This document shows positions 18,492-27,355 of a stretch of 64,000 nucleotides of DNA, piece by piece. Under the pieces are notes generated by a model that saw only the letters and a program-made list of their open reading frames with translations, ran no database searches and was not told the origin of the DNA. The stretch's first letter is position 1. The number at the start of each line of letters is the position of its first letter. A program made the position numbers and the translations under genes. Origin of the DNA: CAVOJY01 sp963696405 (GTDB taxonomy: Bacteria; Chloroflexota; Limnocylindria; Limnocylindrales; CSP1-4); NCBI GenBank assembly GCA_963696405.1, contig CAVOJY010000006.1, positions 124,001-188,000 on the forward strand, written 5' to 3'.

Positions 18492-20272
18492 TGCAGGTGG
18501 TGGTGGGCCTCGGGACCTGCGGGATCGCGGCCGGAGCGGAGCAGACGTACCACGCGCTCGAGCAGCGCCTGAACGGCCGCGCCACGGGCGGGAGCGGTGC
18601 GCCCGCCGTCGAGCTGTCGCGGACCGGCTGCATCGGCATGTGCTACAGCGAGCCGCTCGTGGAGGTTCGGCACGATGACGGCAGCCGCTACGCCTACCGC
18701 GGCATGAGCGCTGACCGCGTCGACCGGCTCGTCAGCGAGCACATCGACCAGGGCACCGTGATCGACGAGTGGCTGGCCTGGTCGGCCGACGGGCGCGGAT
18801 CGGAGCAGTCGTACTTCACCCGCCAGACACGGGTCGTCCTGCGCAACTGCGGCGCCATCAACCCCGAGGACATCGACGACTACCTCGCGGCGGACGGCTA
18901 CCGCGCCCTCGAGAAGATCCTCGAGGCGAACGACCCGGACGGCGTCATCAAGGTGATCGCCGACTCAGGGCTGCGCGGCCGCGGCGGCGCCGGCTTCTCC
19001 ACCGGCCAGAAGTGGCGGTTCGCCCGCCAGGCGCCCGGAACGCAGAAGTACATCGTGTGCAACGCCGACGAGGGCGACCCCGGGGCGTTCATGGACCGCT
19101 CGGTACTCGAGTCCGACCCGCACTCCGTGCTGGAGGGGATGGCCATCGGAGCCTTCGCCATCGGCGCCGACCACGGCTACATCTACGTCCGCGCGGAGTA
19201 CCCCAAGGCCATCGAGCGGCTCAACACCGCGATCGCCCAGGCCGAGGAGCGCGGGTTCCTCGGAGACGGGATCCGGGGTACGCCCTTCTCCTTCCACGTG
19301 AAGCTGAAGGAGGGCGCCGGAGCCTTCGTCTGCGGCGAGGAAACGGCGCTCATCGCCTCCATCGAGGGGCGGCGCGGCATGCCCCGCGTGCGCCCGCCGT
19401 TCCCTGCCACCCGCGGCCTCTGGGACTGCCCCACGAACATCAACAACGTCGAGACGTTCGCCAACGTGCCCTGGATCGTGCTGAACGGCGCCGAGGCGTT
19501 CGCCAGCATGGGAACGCGGGACTCGAAGGGCACGAAGGTCTTCGCCATGGCCGGCAAGGTGGTGCGGGGCGGCCTCGTCGAGGTGCCCATGGGCATCACC
19601 ATCCGGGAGATCGTCTTCGACGTCTGCGGCGGCATCAAGGACGGCCGGACCTTCAAGGCGGTCCAGATGGGCGGCCCGTCCGGCGGCTGCATCCCCGCCC
19701 AGCTGCAGAACACCATCATCGACTACGACTCGATCAACAAGACCGGCGCGATCATGGGTTCTGGCGGCCTCGTGGTCATGGACGACACCACCTGCATGGT
19801 GGACGTGGCCCGCTTCTTCCTCGAGTTCACCCAGCGCGAGTCGTGCGGCAAGTGCACCTTCTGCCGCGTGGGCACGAAGCGCATGCTGGAAGTGCTCACC
19901 CGGATCACCGAGGGCGAGGGTCGCGAAGGAGACATCGAGCTCCTGGAGCAGCTGGCCGGCCTGGTGAAGAACACCTCGCTCTGCGGCCTTGGCCAGACGG
20001 CGCCCAACCCGGTGCTGACCACCCTCAAGTACTTCCGCTCGGAGTACGAGGCTCACATCAGCAACCGGAAGTGCCCGGCCCACCGTTGCCAGCAGCTCCT
20101 CACCTACACCGTGAACGAGCATTGCACCGGCTGCACGATCTGCGCGCGTGTGTGCCCCACGAAGGCCATCGCCGGCGAGTTGAAGCAGATGTTCACCATC
20201 GACCAGGACGCGTGCACCCATTGCGGCGAGTGCCACAAGGCGTGCCGCTTCGACGCCATCGCGGTCGACTGA
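18488..20272 (+). CDS. NuoF/HndC-like NADH-binding flavoprotein with extra ferredoxin domains
   Basis: NADH-dehydrogenase subunit carrying FMN, an [4Fe-4S] cluster and added domains. Residues 1-100 form a thioredoxin-like [2Fe-2S] domain (GTCGIAAGAEQTY, RTGCIGMCYSEPLVEV). Then comes the NADH/FMN part, GLRGRGGAGFSTGQKW and CNADEGDPGAFMDR. The SLBB region follows, then the cluster motif ESCGKCTFCRVGTKRM with a distal Cys in TSLCGLG. The last 50 residues are a two-cluster ferredoxin (CTGCTICARVCPTKA, CTHCGECHKACRFDA). This layout matches HndC/HydB-type subunits of soluble bifurcating enzymes, not membrane complex I. It starts at GTG 18488 or the adjoining ATG 18491, has 594 residues and lies 20 bases before the large third subunit. 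Confidence 0.93.
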   Translation: MMQVVVGLGTCGIAAGAEQTYHALEQRLNGRATGGSGAPAVELSRTGCIGMCYSEPLVEVRHDDGSRYAYRGMSADRVDRLVSEHIDQGTVIDEWLAWSADGRGSEQSYFTRQTRVVLRNCGAINPEDIDDYLAADGYRALEKILEANDPDGVIKVIADSGLRGRGGAGFSTGQKWRFARQAPGTQKYIVCNADEGDPGAFMDRSVLESDPHSVLEGMAIGAFAIGADHGYIYVRAEYPKAIERLNTAIAQAEERGFLGDGIRGTPFSFHVKLKEGAGAFVCGEETALIASIEGRRGMPRVRPPFPATRGLWDCPTNINNVETFANVPWIVLNGAEAFASMGTRDSKGTKVFAMAGKVVRGGLVEVPMGITIREIVFDVCGGIKDGRTFKAVQMGGPSGGCIPAQLQNTIIDYDSINKTGAIMGSGGLVVMDDTTCMVDVARFFLEFTQRESCGKCTFCRVGTKRMLEVLTRITEGEGREGDIELLEQLAGLVKNTSLCGLGQTAPNPVLTTLKYFRSEYEAHISNRKCPAHRCQQLLTYTVNEHCTGCTICARVCPTKAIAGELKQMFTIDQDACTHCGECHKACRFDAIAVD

Positions 20273-20292
20273 GAGAGGCGGAGAGACTGGTC

Positions 20293-23200
20293 ATGGCGCT
20301 CATCAAGGTCGAACTGAACGGCAACCGCGTCCTCGTCGACGACTCGCGCACCATCCTCCAGGCGGCGCGCGAGAACGGCATCAACGACATCCCCACCCTC
20401 TGCGACGACGAGCAGCTCGAGCCGTTCGCCTCGTGCTACCTCTGCGTGGTGAAGGTGAAGGGCGCCCGGTCGCTCCTTCCCGCATGTTCCACGAAGGTGT
20501 CGGCCGGCATGGTCGTGGAGACCGAAACGGCCGAGGTGCGGCGCTCGCGGAAGGCCGCCCTCGAACTGCTCCTGTCGAACCACTACGCAGACTGCATCGG
20601 CCCCTGCCAGCTGGCCTGCCCGGCCGGCGTGGACATCCAGGGCTACATCGCCCTCGCGGCCCTCGGGAAGTTCACCCAGGCCGTCGAGCTCATCAAGGAG
20701 ACCAACCCGCTGCCCTCGATCTGCGGACGCGTCTGCACGCGCCCCTGCGAGGTGCGCGGCTGTCGGCGCGGCATGCTCGACAAGGCGGTCGGCATCGACT
20801 ACATCAAGCGCTACGTGGCCGACCTGCACCTCGGCCTGGCGGACGCCCCGAAGCCGCAGGTGGCTCCCCCCAACGGCCACCGGGTGGCCGTGGTGGGCGC
20901 CGGGCCGGCGGGCCTCTCCTGCGCCTACTACCTGGCCTTGCGCGGGTACACGGTGGACATCTTCGAGGCCATGCCCGAGGCGGGCGGGATGCTCCGCTAT
21001 GGCATCCCGGAATACCGCCTGCCCAAGGACGTCCTGGACATGGAGGTCGGGCAGATCCTCGACCTGGGTGTGCGACTCCACACCAACCGCGCGCTCGGCG
21101 AGGACTTCACCATCGCGAGCCTGAAGCGCGACGGGTACGGGGCGGTCTTCCTTGGCATCGGCGCCTGGGACAGCCAGGGGCTGCGGGTGGACGGCGAGGA
21201 CGCAGAGGGCGTGCTCTCCGGTATCGAGTTCCTCCGCAACTTCGGCCTGCGGCGGAAGATCGACATCGACGGGCGAGTGGTCGTGGTGGGCGGCGGGAAC
21301 ACCGCGATCGACTGTGCGCGCACGGCGCTTCGCCTGGGAGTGGATGAGGTTCGCGTCCTGTACCGGCGGACGCGGGCGGAGATGCCGGCCAACGACGTGG
21401 AGATCGACGAGGCGATCCACGAGGGCGTGGTCATGGACTATCTCGTGGCGCCCACGCGGGTCCTGCGGAACGGGGACGGGAGCCGGGTGGCCGGCCTCGA
21501 GTGCATCCGCATGGAGCTCGGCGAGCCGGATGCGTCCGGCAGGCGGAGCCCGAAGCCGGTGCCCGGGTCCGAGTTCGTCGTGGAGGCCGATTTCGTGCTC
21601 GCCGCCATCGGCCAGAGCGCGAAAGTGGCGGAGCTGGTCTCGGGCCGCGTCCCGGACCTCCTGCCGCCGGGTGAGACGCTGGCCCTCAGCCGCTGGCGGA
21701 CGCTCCAGGTGGACGAGGGGACGAAGGAGACATCCGCCGACGGCGTCTTCTCGGGCGGGGACGTGGTGACCGGCGCCGCGACCGCCGTGGAGGCCATCGC
21801 CGCCGGGCGGAAGGCCGCCCACGCCATCGACCGCTACGTCCTGACCGGCAGGGCCGAGCCCGAGCCGCGGGGGTTCGTTTCCCGCAAGGACACCTTCGGG
21901 ACGATCACGGTGGACGACCTCCGCTCGCGGGAGAACCTGCCGCACCGGCCCATGCCGCTCATCCAGCTCGAGGAACGTCGGAAGGGGTTCCAGGAAGTCG
22001 AGCGAGGCTACTCGCTCGAGGACGTCCGGGCCGAGTCGGCGCGCTGCCTCGAGTGCGGCTGCGTGTCGCTCTTTGACTGCGATCTGCGGCGCTACGCGAC
22101 CGAGTACGGCGTCGACGTGCCGCAGTTCCTGGGTGAGGCCACCCAGTACCAGATGGACCGCAGCCACCCGTTCATCGAGCTCGATCCGAACAAGTGCATC
22201 CTCTGCGGCCGCTGCGTCCGCATCTGCTCCGAAGTGGTCGGCGTCAACGCTTACGGTTTCGTGAAGCGCGGCTTCGCCACCATGGTGAAGCCGGCCCTGG
22301 GCGGCACGTTGCTCGAGACGGACTGCGTCAGCTGCGGCCTCTGCATTGGCACCTGCCCGACGGGGGCGATCGCGGCGAAGCTGCCGCTCGCCAAGCCGGG
22401 ACCCTGGAACGCCGACGTGACCGTCAGCACCTGCCACTACTGCTCGGTGGGGTGCCAGCTCGAATACCACCACTACGGCGACGTGCTCACCAAGGTGAAC
22501 CGGGTCGAGCACTCCCCGCACACCATGGGAGGTCACTGCGGGAAGGGCGCCTTCGGCCAGGAGTACGTGCAGGCGTCCGATCGCCTGCTCGACGCCTGGG
22601 AGCGCTGCGGCGGCCGGCCCGGGAAGGCGGGCGGTGAGAATGCCGCCAAAGCCACCGACGACGACTGCCGGGGCGATCTCCGGGTCAAGGACCTCGACGA
22701 GACGATCGCCCGGACGGCCGCGCGGCTCAAGGACCTGGCCCGCGAGTGCACCGGCGAGGAGATCGCCGTCTTCGTCTCGCCGCGGCTCACCAACGAGGAG
22801 GCCTACCTCGCCCAGAAGCTGGCGCGGGTCGGCCTGGGCACGCACAACGTGGCGTCGTTCGCGGCCCTCGCGAACGAGCGTTACTTCGATCCGGCCGTGC
22901 TGTCCACCGGCACATACCACGATCTCGCCCGGGCAGAGGCGATCCTGGTCGTCAACTCGAACCTCGATGAGGAGCACTTCGTCGTCGACCTTCTCGCCAA
23001 GCGCGCGGTCCGCGACGGCGGCCGGCTCGTCTTCATCGGCCCGGAAACCAACCGGACGTCCGGCGTGGCCGCAATTCACCTGGCGTGCGAGCCCGGGGCG
23101 CAGGCGTGGGTCGTGCTCGGCCTTCTTCGCGAGCTTGCCGGGCGGGGCGCGCTGGACCTCGCCGGACATCCGGAGCTGGCGGCGCGCGTGCGGGAGCTGG

Positions 23201-24156
23201 GGACCGAGCCGCTGGAGGCGGCCACCGGCGTGCCCCACGCGGCGCTGGCCGAAGCGGCCGGGGTGCTGGCGGAGGCGGGCTCCCGGATCGTCGTCTTCAA
23301 CAAGGACTACCGGGGGAAGCGCCTCGCGGGCGACGATCTTCTCTTCGCGGCGGCCGCGAGCGCCCTGGGCGCACCCCACCTCGCGCTCTGGGAGAAGGCA
23401 AACATGCAGGGCCTCCTCGACATGGGGACGCACCCGGCCTGGTTCCCCGGCTACCGCTCGACGCAGGACGGCGCAGTGGAGACGTTCGAGAAGGAATGGG
23501 GCGCGGTCCTGCAGGGCCTGCGCGGGTCTGGATCGGCGGAGGAGCTTGCCCGCGCCCTGGCCGAGCGGCGCATCCGCGTCGCCGTCGTCCTGGGCGAGGA
23601 TCCTCTGGGGAACGAGGCACTGCCGGCGGAGCTGCGGGATGGCCTGCAGGCGGCCGAGTACCTCGTGGTCGCCGACGTCGCCATGACCGCCACGGCCCGC
23701 GCCGCGGACGTGGTGCTGCCGCTCTCGGGGGCCGTGGAGACGTCCGGGACGTTCACGAACGCCGAGCGCCGAGTCCAGCGGGTCCGCCGGTCGATCGCCC
23801 CACGGACGGGCCTGGAGACCTGGCAGCTCCTCTGTGAGCTGGGCGCGAGACTGGGCATGGGCACGAAGATGCGCTATACCAGCGCGGACGAGGTCTTCGC
23901 CGAGATCCGGAAGGTTGTGCCGCTCTACTGCGACCTCGACCTCGACGGCCCGGACGGCGGCGACCGCGCCGCGATCTGGGACGCCGGCGCGCTGGCCCCC
24001 TCCCCCGCGGACGGGCCGTCGGCACCCCTGCGGACCGACGCCGTCGCCGAACCCCTGCCCACGCTCTCGCTCGACATCCTCGAGCGACGCCTCGCCGCGC
24101 GCACGACCGCGCTCCTCGCGGAGGCCCGCGCCCGACTCGGCGCCGCCACAACCTGA
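20293..24156 (+). CDS. NuoG/FdhA-like Fe-S protein fused to a GltD/NfnB-like flavin domain
   Basis: A 1287-residue multidomain electron-transfer subunit. Residues 1-80 are a plant-type [2Fe-2S] domain (Cys 37, 48, 51, 65). A GltD-type Cys motif follows at 101-109 (CIGPCQLAC), with more Cys to about 157. Next is a GltD/NfnB flavin domain with FAD motif VVGAGPAGLSC near 200 and NAD(P) motif VVVVGGGNTAIDCAR. Then come two [4Fe-4S] motifs (NKCILCGRCVRIC, CVSCGLCIGTC) and a molybdopterin-oxidoreductase-family domain opening with CHYCSVGCQLEYHH. At the usual catalytic Cys/Sec position the sequence reads SFAALANE, with no Cys or stop, and the C-terminal molybdopterin-binding domain is not seen, so it is unlikely to be a formate dehydrogenase. 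It closes an operon with the NuoE- and NuoF-like genes. I infer a soluble, possibly bifurcating, NAD(P)H-ferredoxin-type enzyme. Confidence 0.88.
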   Translation: MALIKVELNGNRVLVDDSRTILQAARENGINDIPTLCDDEQLEPFASCYLCVVKVKGARSLLPACSTKVSAGMVVETETAEVRRSRKAALELLLSNHYADCIGPCQLACPAGVDIQGYIALAALGKFTQAVELIKETNPLPSICGRVCTRPCEVRGCRRGMLDKAVGIDYIKRYVADLHLGLADAPKPQVAPPNGHRVAVVGAGPAGLSCAYYLALRGYTVDIFEAMPEAGGMLRYGIPEYRLPKDVLDMEVGQILDLGVRLHTNRALGEDFTIASLKRDGYGAVFLGIGAWDSQGLRVDGEDAEGVLSGIEFLRNFGLRRKIDIDGRVVVVGGGNTAIDCARTALRLGVDEVRVLYRRTRAEMPANDVEIDEAIHEGVVMDYLVAPTRVLRNGDGSRVAGLECIRMELGEPDASGRRSPKPVPGSEFVVEADFVLAAIGQSAKVAELVSGRVPDLLPPGETLALSRWRTLQVDEGTKETSADGVFSGGDVVTGAATAVEAIAAGRKAAHAIDRYVLTGRAEPEPRGFVSRKDTFGTITVDDLRSRENLPHRPMPLIQLEERRKGFQEVERGYSLEDVRAESARCLECGCVSLFDCDLRRYATEYGVDVPQFLGEATQYQMDRSHPFIELDPNKCILCGRCVRICSEVVGVNAYGFVKRGFATMVKPALGGTLLETDCVSCGLCIGTCPTGAIAAKLPLAKPGPWNADVTVSTCHYCSVGCQLEYHHYGDVLTKVNRVEHSPHTMGGHCGKGAFGQEYVQASDRLLDAWERCGGRPGKAGGENAAKATDDDCRGDLRVKDLDETIARTAARLKDLARECTGEEIAVFVSPRLTNEEAYLAQKLARVGLGTHNVASFAALANERYFDPAVLSTGTYHDLARAEAILVVNSNLDEEHFVVDLLAKRAVRDGGRLVFIGPETNRTSGVAAIHLACEPGAQAWVVLGLLRELAGRGALDLAGHPELAARVRELGTEPLEAATGVPHAALAEAAGVLAEAGSRIVVFNKDYRGKRLAGDDLLFAAAASALGAPHLALWEKANMQGLLDMGTHPAWFPGYRSTQDGAVETFEKEWGAVLQGLRGSGSAEELARALAERRIRVAVVLGEDPLGNEALPAELRDGLQAAEYLVVADVAMTATARAADVVLPLSGAVETSGTFTNAERRVQRVRRSIAPRTGLETWQLLCELGARLGMGTKMRYTSADEVFAEIRKVVPLYCDLDLDGPDGGDRAAIWDAGALAPSPADGPSAPLRTDAVAEPLPTLSLDILERRLAARTTALLAEARARLGAATT

Positions 24157-24187
24157 TCGCCACAACCTGATCGCACACAACCTGACC
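24145..24187 (+). repeat. Three 14-15 bp tandem copies across a stop codon
   Basis: The unit gccacaacctgatc, which contains the TGA stop of the large redox subunit at 24154-24156, repeats at 24145-24158 and 24159-24172, then as a variant gcacacaacctgacc at 24173-24187. The pattern looks like slipped-strand duplication of the gene end. Confidence 0.75.
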
Positions 24188-24194
24188 GCAGCCT

Positions 24195-24227
24195 GCGGCT
24201 CCTGCCCAGCTGCGGAACAGGAGCCGC
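24195..24227 (+). terminator. Strong GC hairpin after the redox operon
   Basis: Perfect 10-bp inverted repeat gcggctcctg (24195-24204) and caggagccgc (24218-24227) with a 13-base loop. It lies 39 bases after the stop of the NuoG-like gene and 94 bases before the next start. There is no following T-run, so it may be a Rho-assisted terminator or an mRNA-end stabiliser. Confidence 0.55.
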
Positions 24228-24320
24228 ACCGCCGCTGCGGGCGCGGATTGAGCGGCTGTTGAGCGCCTGACCGGGCGTTCTGCCCATTCCCCTCTTGGGG
24301 GTGGGTCATACGCTCGGAGC

Positions 24321-24572
24321 GTGAATGGCAGGACACGCCGCGCCGGCCGCCTGAGGGCCGAGCGCAGGATCCTCGACGACCTCACCGCCGCGGCCGCACT
24401 CGTCAGGCTCGGCGTCGCGAGGCGCGTGATCGTGTGCAACCGCCCGCACCGGGTGCGTCCGGCGGCCCTGCGCGCGATCGCCGCCCGCGAGCGCGTGGCG
24501 ATCGACGTCATCAGCCCGCCCGACGGAGCGCACTTCGACGTGGCCGTTCGCAGGGACGAACCGCCCTCGTGA
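24321..24572 (+). CDS. Small conserved-context protein coupled to the KimA-like gene
   Basis: An 83-residue basic protein starting at GTG 24321 (MNGRTRRAGRL). It has an alanine-rich helix (LDDLTAAAALVRLGVARRV), a short strand (VIVCNRPHRV) and an acidic end. No domain is recognised and no signal peptide or membrane segment is seen. Its TGA overlaps the GTG start of the following transporter (GTGA), which argues that it is really translated and expressed with it. It could be a small soluble modulator of the transporter. No function is assigned. Confidence 0.55.
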   Translation: MNGRTRRAGRLRAERRILDDLTAAAALVRLGVARRVIVCNRPHRVRPAALRAIAARERVAIDVISPPDGAHFDVAVRRDEPPS

Positions 24573-26551
24573 CCGAGGCCACACAGCCCATAAAGGGCGC
24601 GAAACCCGGGGATCGGAGGGTGCGGGTCGAGCGCCCGCATGCCCGGTACTTCCGCTACACGGCGCCCGGCGTGCTGTCGGCGAAGCTCTCCGCAGACGAG
24701 CGGACGGCCCCTGTCGATCGTGCCGTTGCCCGGGCCAGGCGTGTCCTCTTCGGGCGCCCCCTCGCCACCGAGGAGGAGCTGGCCGAGCGCCTGCCGAAGT
24801 GGAAGGCGCTCCCCGTCTTCTCGTCGGACGTGATGTCGTCCGTCGCCTACGCTGGCGAGGCGATCCTCTTCACCCTGGCGGCCGCCGGGTCCGGGAACTC
24901 CGGCTACGTGATGCCGCTCTCGATCCTCATCGTGGCGCTCCTGTTCGCCGTCACGTTCAGCTACCGCCAGACGATCCGCGCATATCCCAACGGCGGCGGC
25001 AGCTACATCGTCGCCCGCGCCAACCTGGGGGTGCTACCCGGACTGGTCGCGGCGGCATCACTGCTCACCGACTATGTTCTGACGGTCGCCGTGAGCGTCT
25101 CGGCCGGCGTGTACAACCTCGCTTCTGCCCTGACGTTCCTGCAGGGTTTCGAGGTCCCGCTCATCGTCCTCGCCATCGTGCTCGTTACGGCGATCAACCT
25201 CCGCGGCCTGCGCGAGAGCGGCACGATCTTCGCCAGTCCGACGTACATCTTCATCGCCAGCATGCTGCTGATGATCGGCCTGGGGTTCATGCGAACACTG
25301 CTGGGTGACGCTCCGCGTGCCGCCCCGGTCCAGGCCGCCATCATCACGCCCGAGACGTTCGGCCTGCTCCTGCTCGCTCGCGCATTCGCCGACGGCTGCT
25401 CGGCCATGACGGGAACAGAAGCGGTGGCGAACGGCGTTCCGGCCTTCAAACCGACGGAGTGGAAGAACGCACAGCAGACGATGCTCACCATGTCGGTCCT
25501 CCTCGGGTCCATGTTCCTGGGCATGAGCTATCTCATCGGCGTCACCGGCGCGGTCCCCGCGGCAAACGAGTCGGTGCTCAGCCAGATCGGCGCCGCGGTC
25601 TTCTACGGCCGGACGCCGCTGTACTACGTCCTCATCTTCGCCACGATGGGCATCCTCGTCCTCGCGGCGCAGACCAGCTTCGCCGACTTCCCGCGCCTCT
25701 CTTCGATCCTCGCCCGTGACGGCTTCTTCCCACGCCAATTCGCCTTCCGCGGCGAGCGCCTCGCCTTCAACGCCGGGATCGTGGCGCTGGCGGCCGTGTC
25801 GATCCTGCTGGTGATTGCCTTCAGCGGCAATGTCAACGCCCTCATCCCGCTTTACGCGATCGGGGTCTTCACCTCGTTCACGCTGTCCCAGGCCGGCATG
25901 CTTCGCCACTGGCTGAACGAGCGCGGGCCGGGGTGGCGGAGGAGCGCCCTCATCAACGGCGTCGGCGCGGTCGTGACCGGCATCGTGGTCGTCATCTTCG
26001 CGATCGCCAAGTTCGCGCTCGGCGCGTGGATCATCATCATCGTCGTCCCGCTCCTCGTGGTTGCCATGCTGCTCGTCAAGCGCACGTACGACCGCGAGGC
26101 GCTGGGGCTGCACGTTCCACGGTCCGAAGTCATCGGCCCCGCACGCCGCCACCGGCGGGTGTTCATCGCGGCACCGGCGCTGACACGGGCGATGATCCCC
26201 GCGATCAAGGTGGCCCGTGCGATCTCGACGGACGTCAGCGTCGTCCATGTCACGGACAACCGCGAAGAAGGAGAACGCCTCCGCGCGCGGTTCGAGGAGC
26301 AGGTCCCGGGCGTCTCCATCGTCATCGTCGAGTCGCCGTATCGATCGCTCGTCAGGCCGTTCGTGCGCTACCTGGAGGTCGTGCAGGAGGAGGACCCGGA
26401 GGCGGTCCTGGTGGTCCTCATCCCCGAGAACGTGCCGCGCCACTGGTGGGACCGCATCCTCTACAACCAGAACGCGCACCGCCTGCGGGCGGCCCTCGTC
26501 GGCCGGCGAGATCTCGACGTCCTCGACGTTCCCTACCGGGCAGGCGCCTGA
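24569..26551 (+). CDS. KimA-like APC-superfamily potassium/amino acid transporter
   Basis: A 660-residue membrane protein of the APC superfamily. It resembles the KimA (YdaO) K+/H+ symporter group in its opening motif FSSDVMSSVAYAGEAILFTL and in having a long hydrophilic C-terminal domain. About twelve hydrophobic helices span roughly residues 75-510, including YPNGGGSYIVARANLG and GCSAMTGTEAVANGVPAF. From about residue 530 comes a soluble Rossmann-like, universal-stress-type domain (RRVFIAAPALTRAMIPAIKVA, SVVHVTDNREEGERL). In KimA this region binds c-di-AMP; whether this one does is unknown. The start is GTG 24569, overlapping the small gene; a longer in-frame reading lacks support. Potassium is the likely substrate, amino acids the alternative. 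Confidence 0.85.
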   Translation: MTEATQPIKGAKPGDRRVRVERPHARYFRYTAPGVLSAKLSADERTAPVDRAVARARRVLFGRPLATEEELAERLPKWKALPVFSSDVMSSVAYAGEAILFTLAAAGSGNSGYVMPLSILIVALLFAVTFSYRQTIRAYPNGGGSYIVARANLGVLPGLVAAASLLTDYVLTVAVSVSAGVYNLASALTFLQGFEVPLIVLAIVLVTAINLRGLRESGTIFASPTYIFIASMLLMIGLGFMRTLLGDAPRAAPVQAAIITPETFGLLLLARAFADGCSAMTGTEAVANGVPAFKPTEWKNAQQTMLTMSVLLGSMFLGMSYLIGVTGAVPAANESVLSQIGAAVFYGRTPLYYVLIFATMGILVLAAQTSFADFPRLSSILARDGFFPRQFAFRGERLAFNAGIVALAAVSILLVIAFSGNVNALIPLYAIGVFTSFTLSQAGMLRHWLNERGPGWRRSALINGVGAVVTGIVVVIFAIAKFALGAWIIIIVVPLLVVAMLLVKRTYDREALGLHVPRSEVIGPARRHRRVFIAAPALTRAMIPAIKVARAISTDVSVVHVTDNREEGERLRARFEEQVPGVSIVIVESPYRSLVRPFVRYLEVVQEEDPEAVLVVLIPENVPRHWWDRILYNQNAHRLRAALVGRRDLDVLDVPYRAGA

Positions 26552-26563
26552 CCCGGCGAACCC

Positions 26564-26583
26564 CGGGGCAACTTGCAGCCCCG
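26564..26583. terminator. Hairpin between convergent genes
   Basis: CGGGGC (26564-26569) pairs with GCCCCG (26578-26583) across an 8-base loop in the 43-base gap between the KimA-like gene and the convergent ABC permease. It could serve both directions. No T-run is present. Confidence 0.45.
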
Positions 26584-26594
26584 TCGCGCCCCCG

Positions 26595-27344
26595 CTACTC
26601 CCAGCGGAAGAACCGCGCCGATATCGCGCTGCAGACGACCAGCATGCCGGTCAGCACGACCACCTCGGGCCACAGGGTGGACCAGGGCTCGCCCACCCAC
26701 AGGCCCCGCATGAGCCTCACCACGTAGGTCAGGGGCAGGAAGTCGGCGATCCGCTGGACGCCGGCGGGGAGTACCTCCAGCGGGATGGTCGCCCCCGACA
26801 GGAACATCATCGGGTAGGCCAGCACCATCCCGACCGTCTGGGCGACCCGGGCCGACGGGGCGAGGCTGGCGATCACGAAGCCCAGCGAAAGGAACGACAG
26901 CGTGCTCAGCGTGAAGCCGGCAAGGACGCTCGGGATGCTCCCCTCGAAGCGGATGCTGTACGCCAGGGCGCCCACGATGACGAGCAGCACCATGCCCAGC
27001 AGCGCCATGACCCAGTAGGTGGTCACGTCGGCGACGATGTAGGTCAGGGGACGAAGCGGGGTGACGCGGTACCGGCGCAGGATGCCCAGCTCGCGGTTCA
27101 CCGCCGTCTGGATGGGGAGACCGATCAGGCCCACGGTCACGATGATGATCCCCAGGTACGCAGGGACCGTCACGTCCATGGACCCGCGACCACCGAAGAG
27201 TTCGTTCGGCTCGTTGCCGTACATGAGCCCGAAGAGGACGAGGAAGAGCGGGGCGAAGAAGATGGTGAAGAACGTGGCGATCGGCTCCCGCACGTAGAGC
27301 TTCGCCTGGGTCCAGGTGAAGAGAGACAGCACGCGGATCGACAT
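26595..27344 (-). CDS. ABC-2 type permease
   Basis: A 249-residue membrane subunit of an ABC exporter with six predicted helices: ATFFTIFFAPLFLVLFGLMYG, VPAYLGIIIVTVGLIGLP, YWVMALLGMVLLVIVGALAYS, STLSFLSLGFVIASLAPS, GMVLAYPMMFLSGATIPLEVL and WPEVVVLTGMLVVCSAI. The segment NRELGILRRYRVTPLRPLTYI is the typical ABC-2 cytoplasmic helix that contacts the ATPase. The ATG at 27344 is 11 bases after the ATPase stop, so the two are an operon transcribed leftward. It is the third exporter of this kind in the window. The substrate is unknown. Confidence 0.92.
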   Translation of the reverse strand: MSIRVLSLFTWTQAKLYVREPIATFFTIFFAPLFLVLFGLMYGNEPNELFGGRGSMDVTVPAYLGIIIVTVGLIGLPIQTAVNRELGILRRYRVTPLRPLTYIVADVTTYWVMALLGMVLLVIVGALAYSIRFEGSIPSVLAGFTLSTLSFLSLGFVIASLAPSARVAQTVGMVLAYPMMFLSGATIPLEVLPAGVQRIADFLPLTYVVRLMRGLWVGEPWSTLWPEVVVLTGMLVVCSAISARFFRWE

Positions 27345-27355
27345 CGTCGCGCCTC

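Noticed and set aside
20293..24156. Annotation as formate dehydrogenase alpha subunit
   Set aside because: The Fe-S motif of that family is present, but the catalytic Cys/Sec is missing and no C-terminal molybdopterin-binding domain is visible.
24157..24320. A ydaO-type c-di-AMP riboswitch upstream of the KimA-like gene
   Set aside because: The gap shows only tandem repeats and one hairpin; I could not find the conserved riboswitch core.
20104..24336. A 1410-codon open frame antisense to the large redox subunit
   Set aside because: It exactly opposes a gene with clear Fe-S and flavin motifs; the antisense reading is low-complexity and lacks recognisable domains.
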